Assembly (NCBI GenBank): GCA_965202905.1
Contig: OZ241868.1
Span: 1,922,001-1,986,000 of the forward strand
Length of the DNA: 64,000 nucleotides
Reading direction: 5' to 3'
Source: CAYFYS01 sp965202905
GTDB lineage: Bacteria; Pseudomonadota; Alphaproteobacteria; MPNO01
The notes under the pieces were generated by a model. The model saw only the letters and a list, made by a program, of their open reading frames with translations, was not told where the DNA came from and searched no databases. Within the stretch, counting starts at the first letter, position 1. Each line of letters begins with the position of its first letter. A program made the translations under genes and the position numbers. This document shows, piece after piece, positions 34,494 to 43,149 of the stretch.

Positions 34494-36173
34494 CTATCCC
34501 GCGCCCGGCATGGGCAGGCGCAGCCCGTGCGCGCGGGCGGTCTCCAACGCGATGTCGTAGCCGGCGTCGGCGTGGCGCATCACGCCCGAGGCGGGGTCGT
34601 TCCACAGCACCCGCGCCAGCCGGCGCGCGGCGTCCTCGGTGCCGTCGGCCAACGCGACCATCCCGGCGTGCTGCGAGAACCCGATGCCGACTCCGCCGCC
34701 GTGATGGATGCTGACCCAGGTCGCCCCGCTCGCGGTGGTCAAGAGCGCGTTGAGCAGCGGCCAGTCGGCCACCGCATCCGAGCCGTCGCGCATCCCTTCG
34801 GTTTCGCGGTTGGGCGAGGCGACCGAGCCGGAATCCATGTGGTCGCGGCCAATGACCACCGGCGCCGAAAGCTCTCCGGTCCGCACCATCTCGTTGAACG
34901 CGAGCCCGATCCGGTCGCGCTCGCCCAATCCCAGCCAGCAGATCCGCGCCGGCAGCCCCTGGAACCTGATCCTGGCGCGGGCCATTTCCAGCCAGTTTCG
35001 CAGCGCCCCGTCCTCGGGCAGCAGCTCCATGACCTTCTCGTCGGTACGGTAGATGTCCTCCGGATCGCCCGACAGCGCCACCCAGCGGAACGGGCCCTTA
35101 CCGCGGCAGAACAGCGGCCGGACATAGGCCTGGACGAAACCGGGGAATTCGAAAGCGCCGGCCAGGCCGGCTTCGGAGGCCATCTGGCGGATGTTGTTGC
35201 CGTAATCCAGCACCGGAATGCCCTGCCGGTGGAAGGCCAGCATGGCCTCGACCTGGCGTGCCATGGACTGCCTGGCGGCCTTGGCCACCGAGTCGGGGTC
35301 GCGCTCGCGCCGCTCCGCCCATTGATCGAGGCTCCAGCCGGCGGGCAGATAGCCGTTGGTCGGATCGTGCGCCGATGTCTGATCGGTGACCACATCGGGG
35401 CGGATGCCGCGGGCGAGGATTTCCGGGTAGATCTCTGCGGCGTTGCCCAGCAGCCCGACCGAGACCGGCCGGCCGGCCGCACGCGCGTCGTCCAGGATGC
35501 GCAGCGCTTCCTCGATCGATCCCGCTTGCGTGTCGAGATAGCCGGTGCGTATGCGGAAATCGATCCGGCTGAGCTGGCACTCCACGGCGATCAGGCTGGC
35601 GCCGGCCATCGTTGCGGCCAGCGGCTGGGCGCCGCCCATCCCGCCGAGCCCGCCGGTCAGGATCCACTTGCCGGCGAGGCTGCCGCCGAAATGCTGGCGC
35701 CCGATTTCGGCAAAGGTCTCGTAGGTGCCCTGGACGATGCCTTGGCTGCCGATATAGATCCACGAGCCCGCGGTCATCTGACCGTACATCATCAGCCCGG
35801 CGCGGTCGAGCGCGTTGAAATGCTCCCAGGTCGCCCAATTGCCGACTAGGTTGGAGTTGGCGATCAGCACCCGGGGCGCGTCCCGGTGGGTCGTGAACAC
35901 TCCCACCGGCTTGCCCGACTGGACCAGGAGCGTTTCGTCCTCGCCGAGCCTGGTCAGCGAGGCGACGATCTGCTCGTAGCAGTCCCAGCTGCGCGCCGCG
36001 CGCCCGATGCCGCCATAGACCGTCAGCGTTTCGGGCTGTTCGGCGACATCGGGGTCCAGATTGTTCATCAACATGCGCAGCGGCGCTTCGGTGGCCCAAC
36101 TGCGCGCGGTCAGGTTTGTCCCGCGCGGGCTGCGGATCGCACCGACATTGGCGCGCGGGCTTCGGTCGGGCAT
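34494..36173 (-). CDS. hutU: Urocanate hydratase
   Basis: 559 residues, the normal length. The NAD-binding loop GGLGGMGGAQPLA and the substrate/NAD region RPLFCRGKGPFRWVALSGDP are intact, as is WVSIHHGGGVGIGFSQHAG near the C-terminus. It converts urocanate to imidazolonepropionate, the second step of histidine breakdown. No hutH, hutI or hutG is adjacent and no HutC-type repressor is seen, so the pathway is split over the genome or incomplete. The 3' end faces the MetE-like remnant. Confidence 0.97.
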   Translation of the reverse strand: MPDRSPRANVGAIRSPRGTNLTARSWATEAPLRMLMNNLDPDVAEQPETLTVYGGIGRAARSWDCYEQIVASLTRLGEDETLLVQSGKPVGVFTTHRDAPRVLIANSNLVGNWATWEHFNALDRAGLMMYGQMTAGSWIYIGSQGIVQGTYETFAEIGRQHFGGSLAGKWILTGGLGGMGGAQPLAATMAGASLIAVECQLSRIDFRIRTGYLDTQAGSIEEALRILDDARAAGRPVSVGLLGNAAEIYPEILARGIRPDVVTDQTSAHDPTNGYLPAGWSLDQWAERRERDPDSVAKAARQSMARQVEAMLAFHRQGIPVLDYGNNIRQMASEAGLAGAFEFPGFVQAYVRPLFCRGKGPFRWVALSGDPEDIYRTDEKVMELLPEDGALRNWLEMARARIRFQGLPARICWLGLGERDRIGLAFNEMVRTGELSAPVVIGRDHMDSGSVASPNRETEGMRDGSDAVADWPLLNALLTTASGATWVSIHHGGGVGIGFSQHAGMVALADGTEDAARRLARVLWNDPASGVMRHADAGYDIALETARAHGLRLPMPGAG

Positions 36174-36216
36174 CGCTCAATGCCTCGCGGTCCGGGCCGC
36201 GGCGGGCCGCCCAGCG

Positions 36217-36432
36217 CTATTTGTGGCGGAACGTAATACGGCCGCGGGTGAGATCGTAGGGCGACATCTCCACATCGACCCGGTCGCCCACCATCACCCG
36301 GATGCGAAACTTGCGCATCTTGCCCTTGGGCTGCGCGATGATCTCGTGCTTATTTTCCAGCTTCACCTTGAACATCGCGTTCGGCAGCTTTTCCACGACG
36401 GTGCCGGTGGTCTCCAGCAAATCCTCTTTCAA
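36217..36432 (-). CDS. infA: Translation initiation factor IF-1 (paralogue type)
   Basis: 71 residues of the S1/OB fold that covers the ribosomal A site during initiation. Landmarks are LPNAMFKVKLENKHEII, GKMRKFRIRVMVGDRV and the ending SPYDLTRGRITFRHK. The first residues KEDLLETTGT fit a TTG start at 36432 with GGAG 9 bases upstream; an ATG start would have to be much further upstream and is not needed. The sequence is more divergent (AQPKGKMRK) than typical alphaproteobacterial IF-1, so it may be a second copy rather than the main one. Confidence 0.85.
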   Translation of the reverse strand: MKEDLLETTGTVVEKLPNAMFKVKLENKHEIIAQPKGKMRKFRIRVMVGDRVDVEMSPYDLTRGRITFRHK

Positions 36433-36550
36433 AACAGGGTCTCCGACTGCCCGATGATTGCGGTTTCGGATGTGATCATAAGCCGTTCGCTCCGGGTCCG
36501 CGACCCCTCGTTGACGGGTCGGCCGAAACGCCGCTGGGATCGCTGACCGT

Positions 36551-36573
36551 GCAGATCTGCATGGCTTCCATGC
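36551..36573. promoter_or_regulatory. Two short palindromes between infA and the zinc-ribbon gene
   Basis: GCAGATCTGC (36551-36560) is a perfect 10-base palindrome, and GCATGG-CTT-CCATGC (36559-36573) a 6-bp stem with 3-base loop. They lie in the divergent gap between infA and the 59-aa zinc-ribbon gene and could be a regulator site or part of a leader RNA hairpin. Evidence is only the symmetry. Confidence 0.3.
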
Positions 36574-36624
36574 GAGAGAAACATCGGCGTTGTCCTGCCC
36601 CGTCTCATGTCGTAGATTGGTAAC

Positions 36625-36804
36625 ATGGACGAGCTTGAATACGAAACCGAAGAGCAGGGGTTGGAGCACAGGTACAGCGAGAAGGAGAGGTCTTGCCTTA
36701 TGTGCGGCGAGGCGTTCTCGAGTGCTTGGGCGGGGGAGCGGATCTGCAAGAAGTGCAAATCCCAGACTCGCTGGCGTAGCGGAGACAACAGTCTCTCGGA
36801 CTGA
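36625..36804 (+). CDS. Small zinc-ribbon protein, 59 aa
   Basis: The frame ATG 36625 to TGA 36804 encodes 59 residues: an acidic start (MDELEYETEEQGLEHRYSEK), then CLMCGEAFSSAWAGERICKK with C-x2-C twice (CLMC and CKKC) and a tail TRWRSGDNSLSD. Four cysteines spaced as a zinc knuckle and the closing W-R-S-G fit a widespread but uncharacterised alphaproteobacterial family of small zinc-ribbon proteins. The codon pattern is less GC-rich than neighbours. It is divergent from infA across a gap with two short palindromes. A role in nucleic-acid binding is possible but not shown. Confidence 0.75.
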   Translation: MDELEYETEEQGLEHRYSEKERSCLMCGEAFSSAWAGERICKKCKSQTRWRSGDNSLSD

Positions 36805-36911
36805 CCCTGAAACGCTCTAACCGAGCAGCGCCCGGCTGGCCTGTCGCGCACAGGTTACGCGCGAACCTTGGCCGCGCGTAGCCATGTAGCACGACCGGAA
36901 GGCGGCCCAGC

Positions 36912-37856
36912 TCAGGCAAAGCTCAAGACGAGCTTGCCGACCGATCGCCGCGCCTTGATCTCGGCCAGCGCGCGCGGAAGATCGGCCAGCCCGTAACCGG
37001 CGGATACGCGGGGCCGTAGAATTCCGGCGGCGCATAATTCCATGACCCGCGCGCTGCAGCGCGCAACCATTGCCGCGTCGCGGTCGTGGTCCCAGTAAAC
37101 GCCCTTGGCCGCCGCGCCCTTGAGCAGGAGCCGGTGGGCGGCGATTCGCGGGATCTCGCCGCTCAGGAATCCCGCCAGCAGGATCTCTCCCCGCCAGGCA
37201 AGGCACCTCAGCGCGGCCTCGGTCAGGGCGCCGCCGACGCTGTCCAGGACGAGGCGCACGCCCTGGCCTCCGGTGGTCTCCATCACCGCCCGGGCGAGAT
37301 CTCCGGTCGCCGAATCGATCACCGCCTCGGCCCCTTCCTCGACAGCGACAGTGGCCTTGGCCGGGCCCGAGGCCATCGCGATCGCCCGGGCGCCCAGGTG
37401 GTGCGCAAGCTGCGTCGCGGCGATCCCCAGCCCGCCGGCAGCGGCCGTTATCAGCACCCAATCGCCGGGGCGGACGGAAGCGGTTTCGGTGAACGCGACC
37501 ATGGCGGTGGTGTAGACTACCGGGAGCGCCGCCGCAGCGATCGCGGGAACCGGTTCCGGAACCGGCATCGCCATGTCCGCCCGGACCAGCGCGTATTCAG
37601 CGAACCCGCCCCACAACACCTTCGCCGCGACGCGCGCGCTGCTGTCGACGACGGTCCCGGCGACCTCCTGGCCCGGCGTGAACGGACGATCGGGCCGGAC
37701 TTGGTAACGCCCTTCGATCATCAGGATGTCGGAGTAGTTCAGCGCCGCCGCCTCGACCCGGACCAGTAGTTCGTCCGGCCCCGGCTCGGGCATCGGGGCA
37801 TCGACCATCGCGAGACCGGCGATCGACGCCTCGGCGCCGGATTGCCATGCCTTCAT
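36912..37856 (-). CDS. NADPH:quinone oxidoreductase-like MDR protein
   Basis: 314 residues of the zinc-free medium-chain dehydrogenase family. The Rossmann loop is VLITAAAGGLGIAATQLAH near residue 140, and the N-terminal GroES-like part has EAAALNYSDILMIEGRYQ. No zinc-ligand cysteines are visible. It probably reduces quinones or other enones with NADPH. The downstream end is at the edge of a gap without genes; upstream is a DM13 protein on the same strand. Substrate unknown. Confidence 0.9.
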   Translation of the reverse strand: MKAWQSGAEASIAGLAMVDAPMPEPGPDELLVRVEAAALNYSDILMIEGRYQVRPDRPFTPGQEVAGTVVDSSARVAAKVLWGGFAEYALVRADMAMPVPEPVPAIAAAALPVVYTTAMVAFTETASVRPGDWVLITAAAGGLGIAATQLAHHLGARAIAMASGPAKATVAVEEGAEAVIDSATGDLARAVMETTGGQGVRLVLDSVGGALTEAALRCLAWRGEILLAGFLSGEIPRIAAHRLLLKGAAAKGVYWDHDRDAAMVARCSARVMELCAAGILRPRVSAGYGLADLPRALAEIKARRSVGKLVLSFA

Positions 37857-37889
37857 ATCCGTCCGCCCGTGCGCACCGCAGGACGCCGG

Positions 37890-38375
37890 TTAGTTTACGA
37901 AATTGAGCCTTGCCGGCGAGATCAGGACGCCGAACTCCTCGCACCAGATCACCACGCTACGATAGGTTTCGAGGGTCACACCGGCCGGCACCGGGTAGTT
38001 CTGACTGCCCTTGAAGGCCTTGAGACGTCCGAGATCGACGAACATCGTGCCTTTCACGTCCTCGGCCTCCTGGACCTTCCCGGTCGGCACCAGGTAGACG
38101 TGAAATTTCGGCCCCGGCCCAACCTCGAAGTCCGACTCAAGGTGCAGCACCGATCGGTAGACCTTCACGCCGCCCTTGCCGTAGTGGATCGGATCGGACG
38201 GATCGGCGTGGATGAAGGATCCCTGGGCGATCAGGGCGCCGGCTTCGGCCTCGGCGACCTGTTCCGTGGCCACGATGTCGGCGAGGAAGATGTAAGGGTA
38301 GGCGAAGATCCCTGCTGCGAAGCCGCCGATAAGGCCGAGCAGGCCGCCGCCCACGAGGATCAGAAATCCGCGCAT
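37890..38375 (-). CDS. Membrane-anchored DM13-domain protein
   Basis: 161 residues. Residues 3-30 form one membrane span (LILVGGGLLGLIGGFAAGIF), and the rest is a DM13 domain facing the periplasm: ALIAQGSFIHADPSD, HVYLVPTG, MFVDLGRLKAFKGSQNYPVP and VVIWCEEFGVLISPARL with the conserved Cys. DM13 domains are thought to bind cofactors and carry electrons. The gene lies 33 bases upstream of the quinone oxidoreductase and 19 bases downstream of a GST gene on the same strand; the three may be one transcript. Confidence 0.85.
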   Translation of the reverse strand: MRGFLILVGGGLLGLIGGFAAGIFAYPYIFLADIVATEQVAEAEAGALIAQGSFIHADPSDPIHYGKGGVKVYRSVLHLESDFEVGPGPKFHVYLVPTGKVQEAEDVKGTMFVDLGRLKAFKGSQNYPVPAGVTLETYRSVVIWCEEFGVLISPARLNFVN

Positions 38376-38394
38376 ATGCGCCCCCGGAATTATG

Positions 38395-39228
38395 CTACGG
38401 GCTTGGAGCGACCGGCGGGAACGCGTCCAGATATTCCCGCCGCCGCTCGGCCACGCGCCCGCGAATGGCGCCGCCGAACCGCTTCATCGGCTCGATCTCC
38501 GCATCGCTCAGCCGGTCGCTGAGCCCCGACCTGTATCCCGGCCGCGCCTTGATGCGGTCCCACCACGCCGAGACGTTCGGCCGTTCGCCGATCCACACCC
38601 CGAGCAGGTCGAGATATTCCAGCCTCGCCGCGTAGGGCGCGAGACCGATCTCGGCCAGGGAGTAAGCCTCGCCCGTGATCCACTCGCGCCCTTCGGCCAG
38701 CGCCTTGTCGAGCTTGGCGAACAGGCTCTCATAGGCGGCGATCGCGTTGAAGACGTGAGGCGCATCCACGCCGTGCTCGAAGACGGCGCGGTCGCGGTCG
38801 CGGCGCACCGGATCGCCGATATTGAGATAGCGCCGGGATCGCAGATCCTCGCCCATGGACTTCATGCGCTCGCGAAACATCGCCGAGAAGCTGATCGCGG
38901 TCACGCCTTCGTGCAAGCCTTCGTCGACCGCCTTGGTCCACACCCGCATCGCCGCGCGCCCCGCCGGGCTGGCGGGCTTGAGCGGCGGATCGGGAAACGC
39001 ATCGTCGAGATACTCGCAGATCAGCGTCGATTCGATCACCGGTTGGCCGTCATGGACCAGCGTCGGGACGACACCCTTGGGGTTGAGCTTGACGTAGCCG
39101 GGGTCGTACTGCTCGAGAGTGAACAGATCGACCAGCCGCTCGTCCCAGTCCAGCGCCTTTTCGGCCAGCACCAGCCGGACCTTCTGGGAGCACACCGAGT
39201 TGTTGAAGTGATAGAGCGTCAGCCCCAT
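38395..39228 (-). CDS. Glutathione S-transferase family protein
   Basis: 277 residues, longer than the usual 200-230. The thioredoxin-fold N-terminus has LYHFNNSVCSQKVRLVLAEK, with an S-V-C-S active region, and the cis-proline loop GVVPTLVHDG followed by IESTLICEYLDDAF. The helical C-terminal domain follows. I use the ATG at 39228 (MGLTLYHFN); another in-frame ATG at 39246 gives six extra residues. It is divergent from a second GST gene with 117 bases between. Substrate unknown. Confidence 0.9.
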   Translation of the reverse strand: MGLTLYHFNNSVCSQKVRLVLAEKALDWDERLVDLFTLEQYDPGYVKLNPKGVVPTLVHDGQPVIESTLICEYLDDAFPDPPLKPASPAGRAAMRVWTKAVDEGLHEGVTAISFSAMFRERMKSMGEDLRSRRYLNIGDPVRRDRDRAVFEHGVDAPHVFNAIAAYESLFAKLDKALAEGREWITGEAYSLAEIGLAPYAARLEYLDLLGVWIGERPNVSAWWDRIKARPGYRSGLSDRLSDAEIEPMKRFGGAIRGRVAERRREYLDAFPPVAPSP

Positions 39229-39345
39229 TGTCCGCACCGTCTGCATCCCTTCCGTTCGCCGCGCGATCTTGTCGCCCGCTCTCCGTCCGTAGATAGTACA
39301 GACAGTCGGCCACCGAACGAAAGAACGAACGGAAAGGAAGCGATC

Positions 39346-39963
39346 ATGATCGAACTCCACGCCGCGGGGACATCCAACGGCATTCGCGTGCGGATCATGC
39401 TCGAGGAATGCGGCCTGGACTACCGGCTCCGCTTCGTCGACCTCGCCAACGGCGCGAACTACGAGCCCGGGCACCTGGCGCTCAACCCGCAGGGCCTGAC
39501 CCCGGTGATCGTCGACCGCGACGGTCCCGACGGCGCCGAGATCACCATGTCGCAGTCACCCGCGATCCTGTCCTATCTCGCTCAGAAGACAGGAAAGTTT
39601 CTGCCCAGGACGTCCGAAGACCGGATTCATTTCGACGAGCACTACATGAACATCGCCACCGATCTCGGGTTCGGGCTGCAGACGATCTTCATGATCGGTC
39701 GAATGAAAGAGCCGCACAAACCGACCCAGGAAATGTTCGAGCAGCGCTACCGCCGCCATCTCGAGGTCTGGGACGCCGCACTCGCGTCCCGGCCCTATTG
39801 CGCGGGCCGGGACCTGACGATCGCCGATTTCGCCTTCTTCGGGCACATGTACCGCTGCCGGATCGTCACGCCGCAGCTGGTCGAAGGCTTGGCCAACATC
39901 GCCCGGTGGTACGACGAGCTCGCCGCGCGGCCGGGCGTTCAGAATGGGGTCGATTTCGGCTGA
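39346..39963 (+). CDS. Glutathione S-transferase family protein (GstA/YfcG-like)
   Basis: 205 residues. The N-terminus IELHAAGTSNGIRVRIMLEE with Ser/Asn near the active site, LNPQGLTPVIVDRDG, and MSQSPAILSYLAQ identify the thioredoxin fold, and the C-terminal half has the helical domain with LTIADFAFFGHM. AAAGGAAG lies 8 bases before the ATG at 39346. Divergent from the other GST gene. Related proteins act as disulfide-bond oxidoreductases or detoxification enzymes. Confidence 0.9.
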   Translation: MIELHAAGTSNGIRVRIMLEECGLDYRLRFVDLANGANYEPGHLALNPQGLTPVIVDRDGPDGAEITMSQSPAILSYLAQKTGKFLPRTSEDRIHFDEHYMNIATDLGFGLQTIFMIGRMKEPHKPTQEMFEQRYRRHLEVWDAALASRPYCAGRDLTIADFAFFGHMYRCRIVTPQLVEGLANIARWYDELAARPGVQNGVDFG

Positions 39964-40000
39964 TCGGACGCGCGGCCTTCCGGAACGCCGCGTCCCGTTA

Positions 40001-40024
40001 GTGTCCGGCCCGGAATGAATCGAG
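40001..40024 (+). repeat. Insertion-element end-like repeat, copy 2
   Basis: Near-identical to 28813-28836 (two mismatches in 24 bases), followed by about 45 bases of weaker similarity. No transposase frame remains next to it. It begins 38 bases after the GST stop. The stretch 40025-40211 holds no recognisable gene. Confidence 0.6.
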
Positions 40025-40211
40025 TGGTCCCGGTGGGTTGTGCGTCGCCGGTTTATATTCGGCGAGCAACGAGGCAGACCGTGCGGAGCGAGATCGCCTG
40101 AGCGGTAAACCCGGAGCGATTCAGGCCCTTCGGCGGCTTCCGATAACAACCTGCCGGACTCTGTTCTGAACCCCCGCCCGGATTCACCGGAACGCTGTCA
40201 TGAGAGCGAAG

Positions 40212-40287
40212 TGGTGCCGCAGGAGGGACTCGAACCCCCGGCCCACGCATTACGAATGCGTTGCTCTACCATCTGAGCTACTGCGGC
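40212..40287 (-). tRNA. tRNA-Thr (anticodon CGT)
   Basis: On the minus strand the 76 bases fold as a complete cloverleaf: acceptor GCCGCAG/CTGCGGC, D-arm with AGCTCAGATGGTAGAGC, anticodon stem ACGCA/TGCGT around loop TTCGTAA (anticodon CGT, reads ACG), T-arm GGGGGTTCGAGTCCCTC-like, discriminator A and an encoded CCA (plus-strand TGG at 40212-40214). It decodes the threonine codon ACG, frequent in this GC-rich genome. Confidence 0.97.
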
Positions 40288-40329
40288 AGCGGGGCGCTAC
40301 TATACGCCAAGCCGGTCCCGGTTCCATAG

Positions 40330-41778
40330 CTATGCTGTGCGCGCCCGGGCGCTGTGGGATTCGGTGAAGGCGATGTCCTCGGGGCCGGGATCGGCGGCCT
40401 CGGCAGCGACCGGGAGGGGGGCGGTCGCGGGCTCCTGCTCGCCCGGCGGGGACGGCGGGGCGATGAGCTCGCGGACGCGCGATGGCGTCGACCAGGCAAG
40501 CGTCGCGAAGGCCTCGCAATGGCCGCAGACCGGGCTCCAGAGGCGCCAGGCCGCGCCGCAGTCCCCGCACACCCAGGCCGGGTCGGGCGGCGCCTCGGCG
40601 GCCGCGAGCAGCCAGTGGCGGACCGCATCGACATCGCCGTGCTCGGCCTCCTCGACATCGGCGTGCAGCCGGCAGAGCCTGGCGTCGCGCCCGCCGGCCG
40701 CATCGGCCGCCTCCAGGTGGCCGCGCGCGTTGCCCCAGATCCCCGCCTCGATCGCCGCGGCGGCGAGCACCAAATGGCTCTCGATGTCGCCCGGGTTGTG
40801 GCTGACAAGCCGCTCGATCCGGCGCATCCGGGCAAGCGGATCCGCGTCCGGGCGGGCGGATAAATAGAGCCGGGCGAGCTCCGGGTGGGCGCGCGCGCCC
40901 CAGGCGCCTTCGATCAGCCTGGCCGCGGCCCTGCCATGCCCGCCGGCGATCTGCAGCCCGGCATAGCGCAGCGTCGCCGGCAGGAACTCCGGTGCGAGGC
41001 CGTGCGCCCGCCTGGCGAAGTCGAGTGCGCGCCTGGCGTCGCCGGCATCGCCGCTATCGCCGGAGGCCGCCGAGCAGGCGAGCAGGGCGACGGCCCGGCG
41101 CCGCTTGCCGTCCTCGCCAGCGAAGATGCCGTGCTTCAGGCCGGTCTCGACCGTGCTCAGCGCTTCGCGCCATAGCCCGCGCTTGACCTGGAGGTCGAAC
41201 AAGGTGGTCACCACCCAGGGCGTCTTGGGCCTGAGCGCGAAGGCGCGCCTTGCGTAGTCGAGCGCCGCGTCCTCGTCGTTCTCGCGCTGGGCCTGCATGA
41301 GCAGCCCGCGCAGCGCGAGGAACGCGGTCTCGGGCTTCTCCAGCATTCCCGAGAAGTAGCGCCGCGCCGCCGCTTCATCGCCGGTGAGCTGGGCGGCCTG
41401 GGCGTTTAACAGCATGGTCAGCGGCGGGTCGTCCAGGAGATCGTCGGCGCGACGGGCCTGGCGCTCGGCCTCGGCCACATCGCCCGCGGCCACCGCGACA
41501 AGACCCTGGGTCAGGGCGCGATAGCCCTTCTCCCGCCGGGCGCCGCGGCGGAACGCCAGGAACCGGCGCGGGACGCGCGCGGCGACCGCCAGGCCGCGGT
41601 AGACGATCGCGGTCGCAAGCGTCACCGCCGCGATCCCGCCCAGCAGGATCGCCACGCTGGTATCGACCCGCCAGCCCTGCCATTGGAGGCTGACCGAGCC
41701 CGGATGATCGGCGAGCCAGACCGCCAACGCGACCAGCAGGGCGATGCCGAGGATCCAGCCGACCAGCCGCCGCATCAT
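40330..41778 (-). CDS. hemY: HemY-like membrane TPR protein
   Basis: 482 residues. Two N-terminal spans (GWILGIALLVALAVWLA and SVAILLGGIAAVTLATAIVY) match the HemY N-terminal domain, followed by tetratricopeptide-like helices and a C-terminal zinc-finger-like C-x2-C pair (WVCGDCGAAW and CGHC), a layout known for alphaproteobacterial HemY. It belongs to the heme biosynthesis cluster but its exact role is unproven in this group. The ATGATG start overlaps the end of the mitofilin-like gene. The tRNA-Thr lies 43 bases downstream. Confidence 0.85.
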   Translation of the reverse strand: MMRRLVGWILGIALLVALAVWLADHPGSVSLQWQGWRVDTSVAILLGGIAAVTLATAIVYRGLAVAARVPRRFLAFRRGARREKGYRALTQGLVAVAAGDVAEAERQARRADDLLDDPPLTMLLNAQAAQLTGDEAAARRYFSGMLEKPETAFLALRGLLMQAQRENDEDAALDYARRAFALRPKTPWVVTTLFDLQVKRGLWREALSTVETGLKHGIFAGEDGKRRRAVALLACSAASGDSGDAGDARRALDFARRAHGLAPEFLPATLRYAGLQIAGGHGRAAARLIEGAWGARAHPELARLYLSARPDADPLARMRRIERLVSHNPGDIESHLVLAAAAIEAGIWGNARGHLEAADAAGGRDARLCRLHADVEEAEHGDVDAVRHWLLAAAEAPPDPAWVCGDCGAAWRLWSPVCGHCEAFATLAWSTPSRVRELIAPPSPPGEQEPATAPLPVAAEAADPGPEDIAFTESHSARARTA

Positions 41779-43148
41779 CGGGCGGCGCCGTTGGCCGCCC
41801 CGGCCGCGCGGGACAGCCGGGCGATGGTCTCGTTGCTCAGCCGGGCGATCGCCGTTTGCGCCGCGGTCCGGGCAAGTGCTGCGGCGCGCCATTCGGCCAG
41901 CACCTCGGCCGGCTTGCCGGCGATGGGATGGAACGCCGCTTCGACAGCGGCGAGGTCGCCCTTGGCGAGCGCCGCCTCGGCGCGGGCAAGGGCCGCCATT
42001 GCCGTCTCGCCGCTCACGTCCTCGCCGACGCGCCGGACGGTGACCACCCGCGCCAGCCGCGCGACGGTGCGGCCGATCCAGCCGCCTTCCTCCGGCGCGA
42101 TCGCGGCCTGGGCCGCCTTGACGGCAAGGCGCGGGAAGCGGGCGATAAGCTGCGCCTGGGTCTCGATGCCGCGCGCGGCGAGCGGGGCGAGCGGCGTCGT
42201 CACCTCGGCGAGGAAGCTTTCGGGGCCGACGATTCGCAGCACCGTGTCGAGCTCGGCCGAGAACGGCCGGTTGCCGGCGATGGCTTCGCGCAGTTGGCCG
42301 ATCGCCAGCAGCAGCGCATCGCCCTTACGGGTCAGATCGGCGTCGGCCAGCCGGGCCGCCTTGGCTTCCAGCCGCTCGAGCCGGCCGGCGACGGTTTGCA
42401 GGTCCCGGCCCAGCCCGGCCTGCGCCTCCCCCAGCCTGGCCTGCGCCTCCAAGGTCTCGACGATTTCGGCGCGCCGGGCCTCGATGCCTGCGATCTGCGC
42501 CGACATACGCTCCAACGCTGCGGCCAGGCGCCGGTTCTCGGCCGAGACCCGGGCAAGCGCCGCCGCGCCGGTATCCGACGCCACCCGATGCTCGATCTTG
42601 TTCAACCGCTCGGCCAGCGGGTCCGTCTGCGCGCCGGCTTGTTCAAGCGCATCGAGCCGCTCGGTCAGCGCTTCGATGCGGTCGTCGGACGGCGGCGCGC
42701 CCGAATCCTGCGGGACCGGCTTGGCTTCCAGGGCGCCCAGGCGCGAGGTAAGCCGCGAGACCGTCGCCTGGATCTCGGCCAGCGCCGGCCCGTCCCCGCC
42801 GGACCGGGCGGCGAGGCGGACGGAGTCGAGCCGCGCGATTTCGGCCTCCAGCCGGTCGATGCGCCCGGCCAGCGCGAGAACCGCCAAGTCGGGCCCGCGC
42901 GGCTTGTCCTCGAACACGGCCTTCATGCCCGACGGCAGCAAGGCTTCGAGCGCCGGCCACGCGGTCCAGCCCGCCGCGAACAGGACCAGCACGGCCAAGC
43001 CGGCCCACAGCCGGGTTCGCTTCTTGCGCAAGGGCCGCGCGCCGGCGCCCCAGGGCTGCGGCGCCTCCTCCTCCCCGGCGGCGGACGCGCCGGCGTCCTC
43101 GACGGGGTCTTCGGTGGAGTCGTCGGCAGGGTCTTTGGGATCGGACAT
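41775..43148 (-). CDS. Mitofilin/HemX-like inner-membrane coiled-coil protein
   Basis: 457 residues: an acidic, Pro/Glu-rich cytoplasmic head (residues 1-45), one span (WAGLAVLVLFAAGWTAWPAL), a long coiled coil with many L-x6-L patterns (residues 90-290), and a C-terminal domain with FLAEVTTPLAPLAARGIETQAQLIARFP typical of the mitofilin domain of alphaproteobacteria, relatives of mitochondrial Mic60. In this position it is often named HemX. It probably shapes or organises the inner membrane. It is flanked by hemD (one base upstream) and hemY (overlap), so the cluster is transcribed together. Confidence 0.85.
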   Translation of the reverse strand: MSDPKDPADDSTEDPVEDAGASAAGEEEAPQPWGAGARPLRKKRTRLWAGLAVLVLFAAGWTAWPALEALLPSGMKAVFEDKPRGPDLAVLALAGRIDRLEAEIARLDSVRLAARSGGDGPALAEIQATVSRLTSRLGALEAKPVPQDSGAPPSDDRIEALTERLDALEQAGAQTDPLAERLNKIEHRVASDTGAAALARVSAENRRLAAALERMSAQIAGIEARRAEIVETLEAQARLGEAQAGLGRDLQTVAGRLERLEAKAARLADADLTRKGDALLLAIGQLREAIAGNRPFSAELDTVLRIVGPESFLAEVTTPLAPLAARGIETQAQLIARFPRLAVKAAQAAIAPEEGGWIGRTVARLARVVTVRRVGEDVSGETAMAALARAEAALAKGDLAAVEAAFHPIAGKPAEVLAEWRAAALARTAAQTAIARLSNETIARLSRAAGAANGAAR

Positions 43149-43149
43149 G

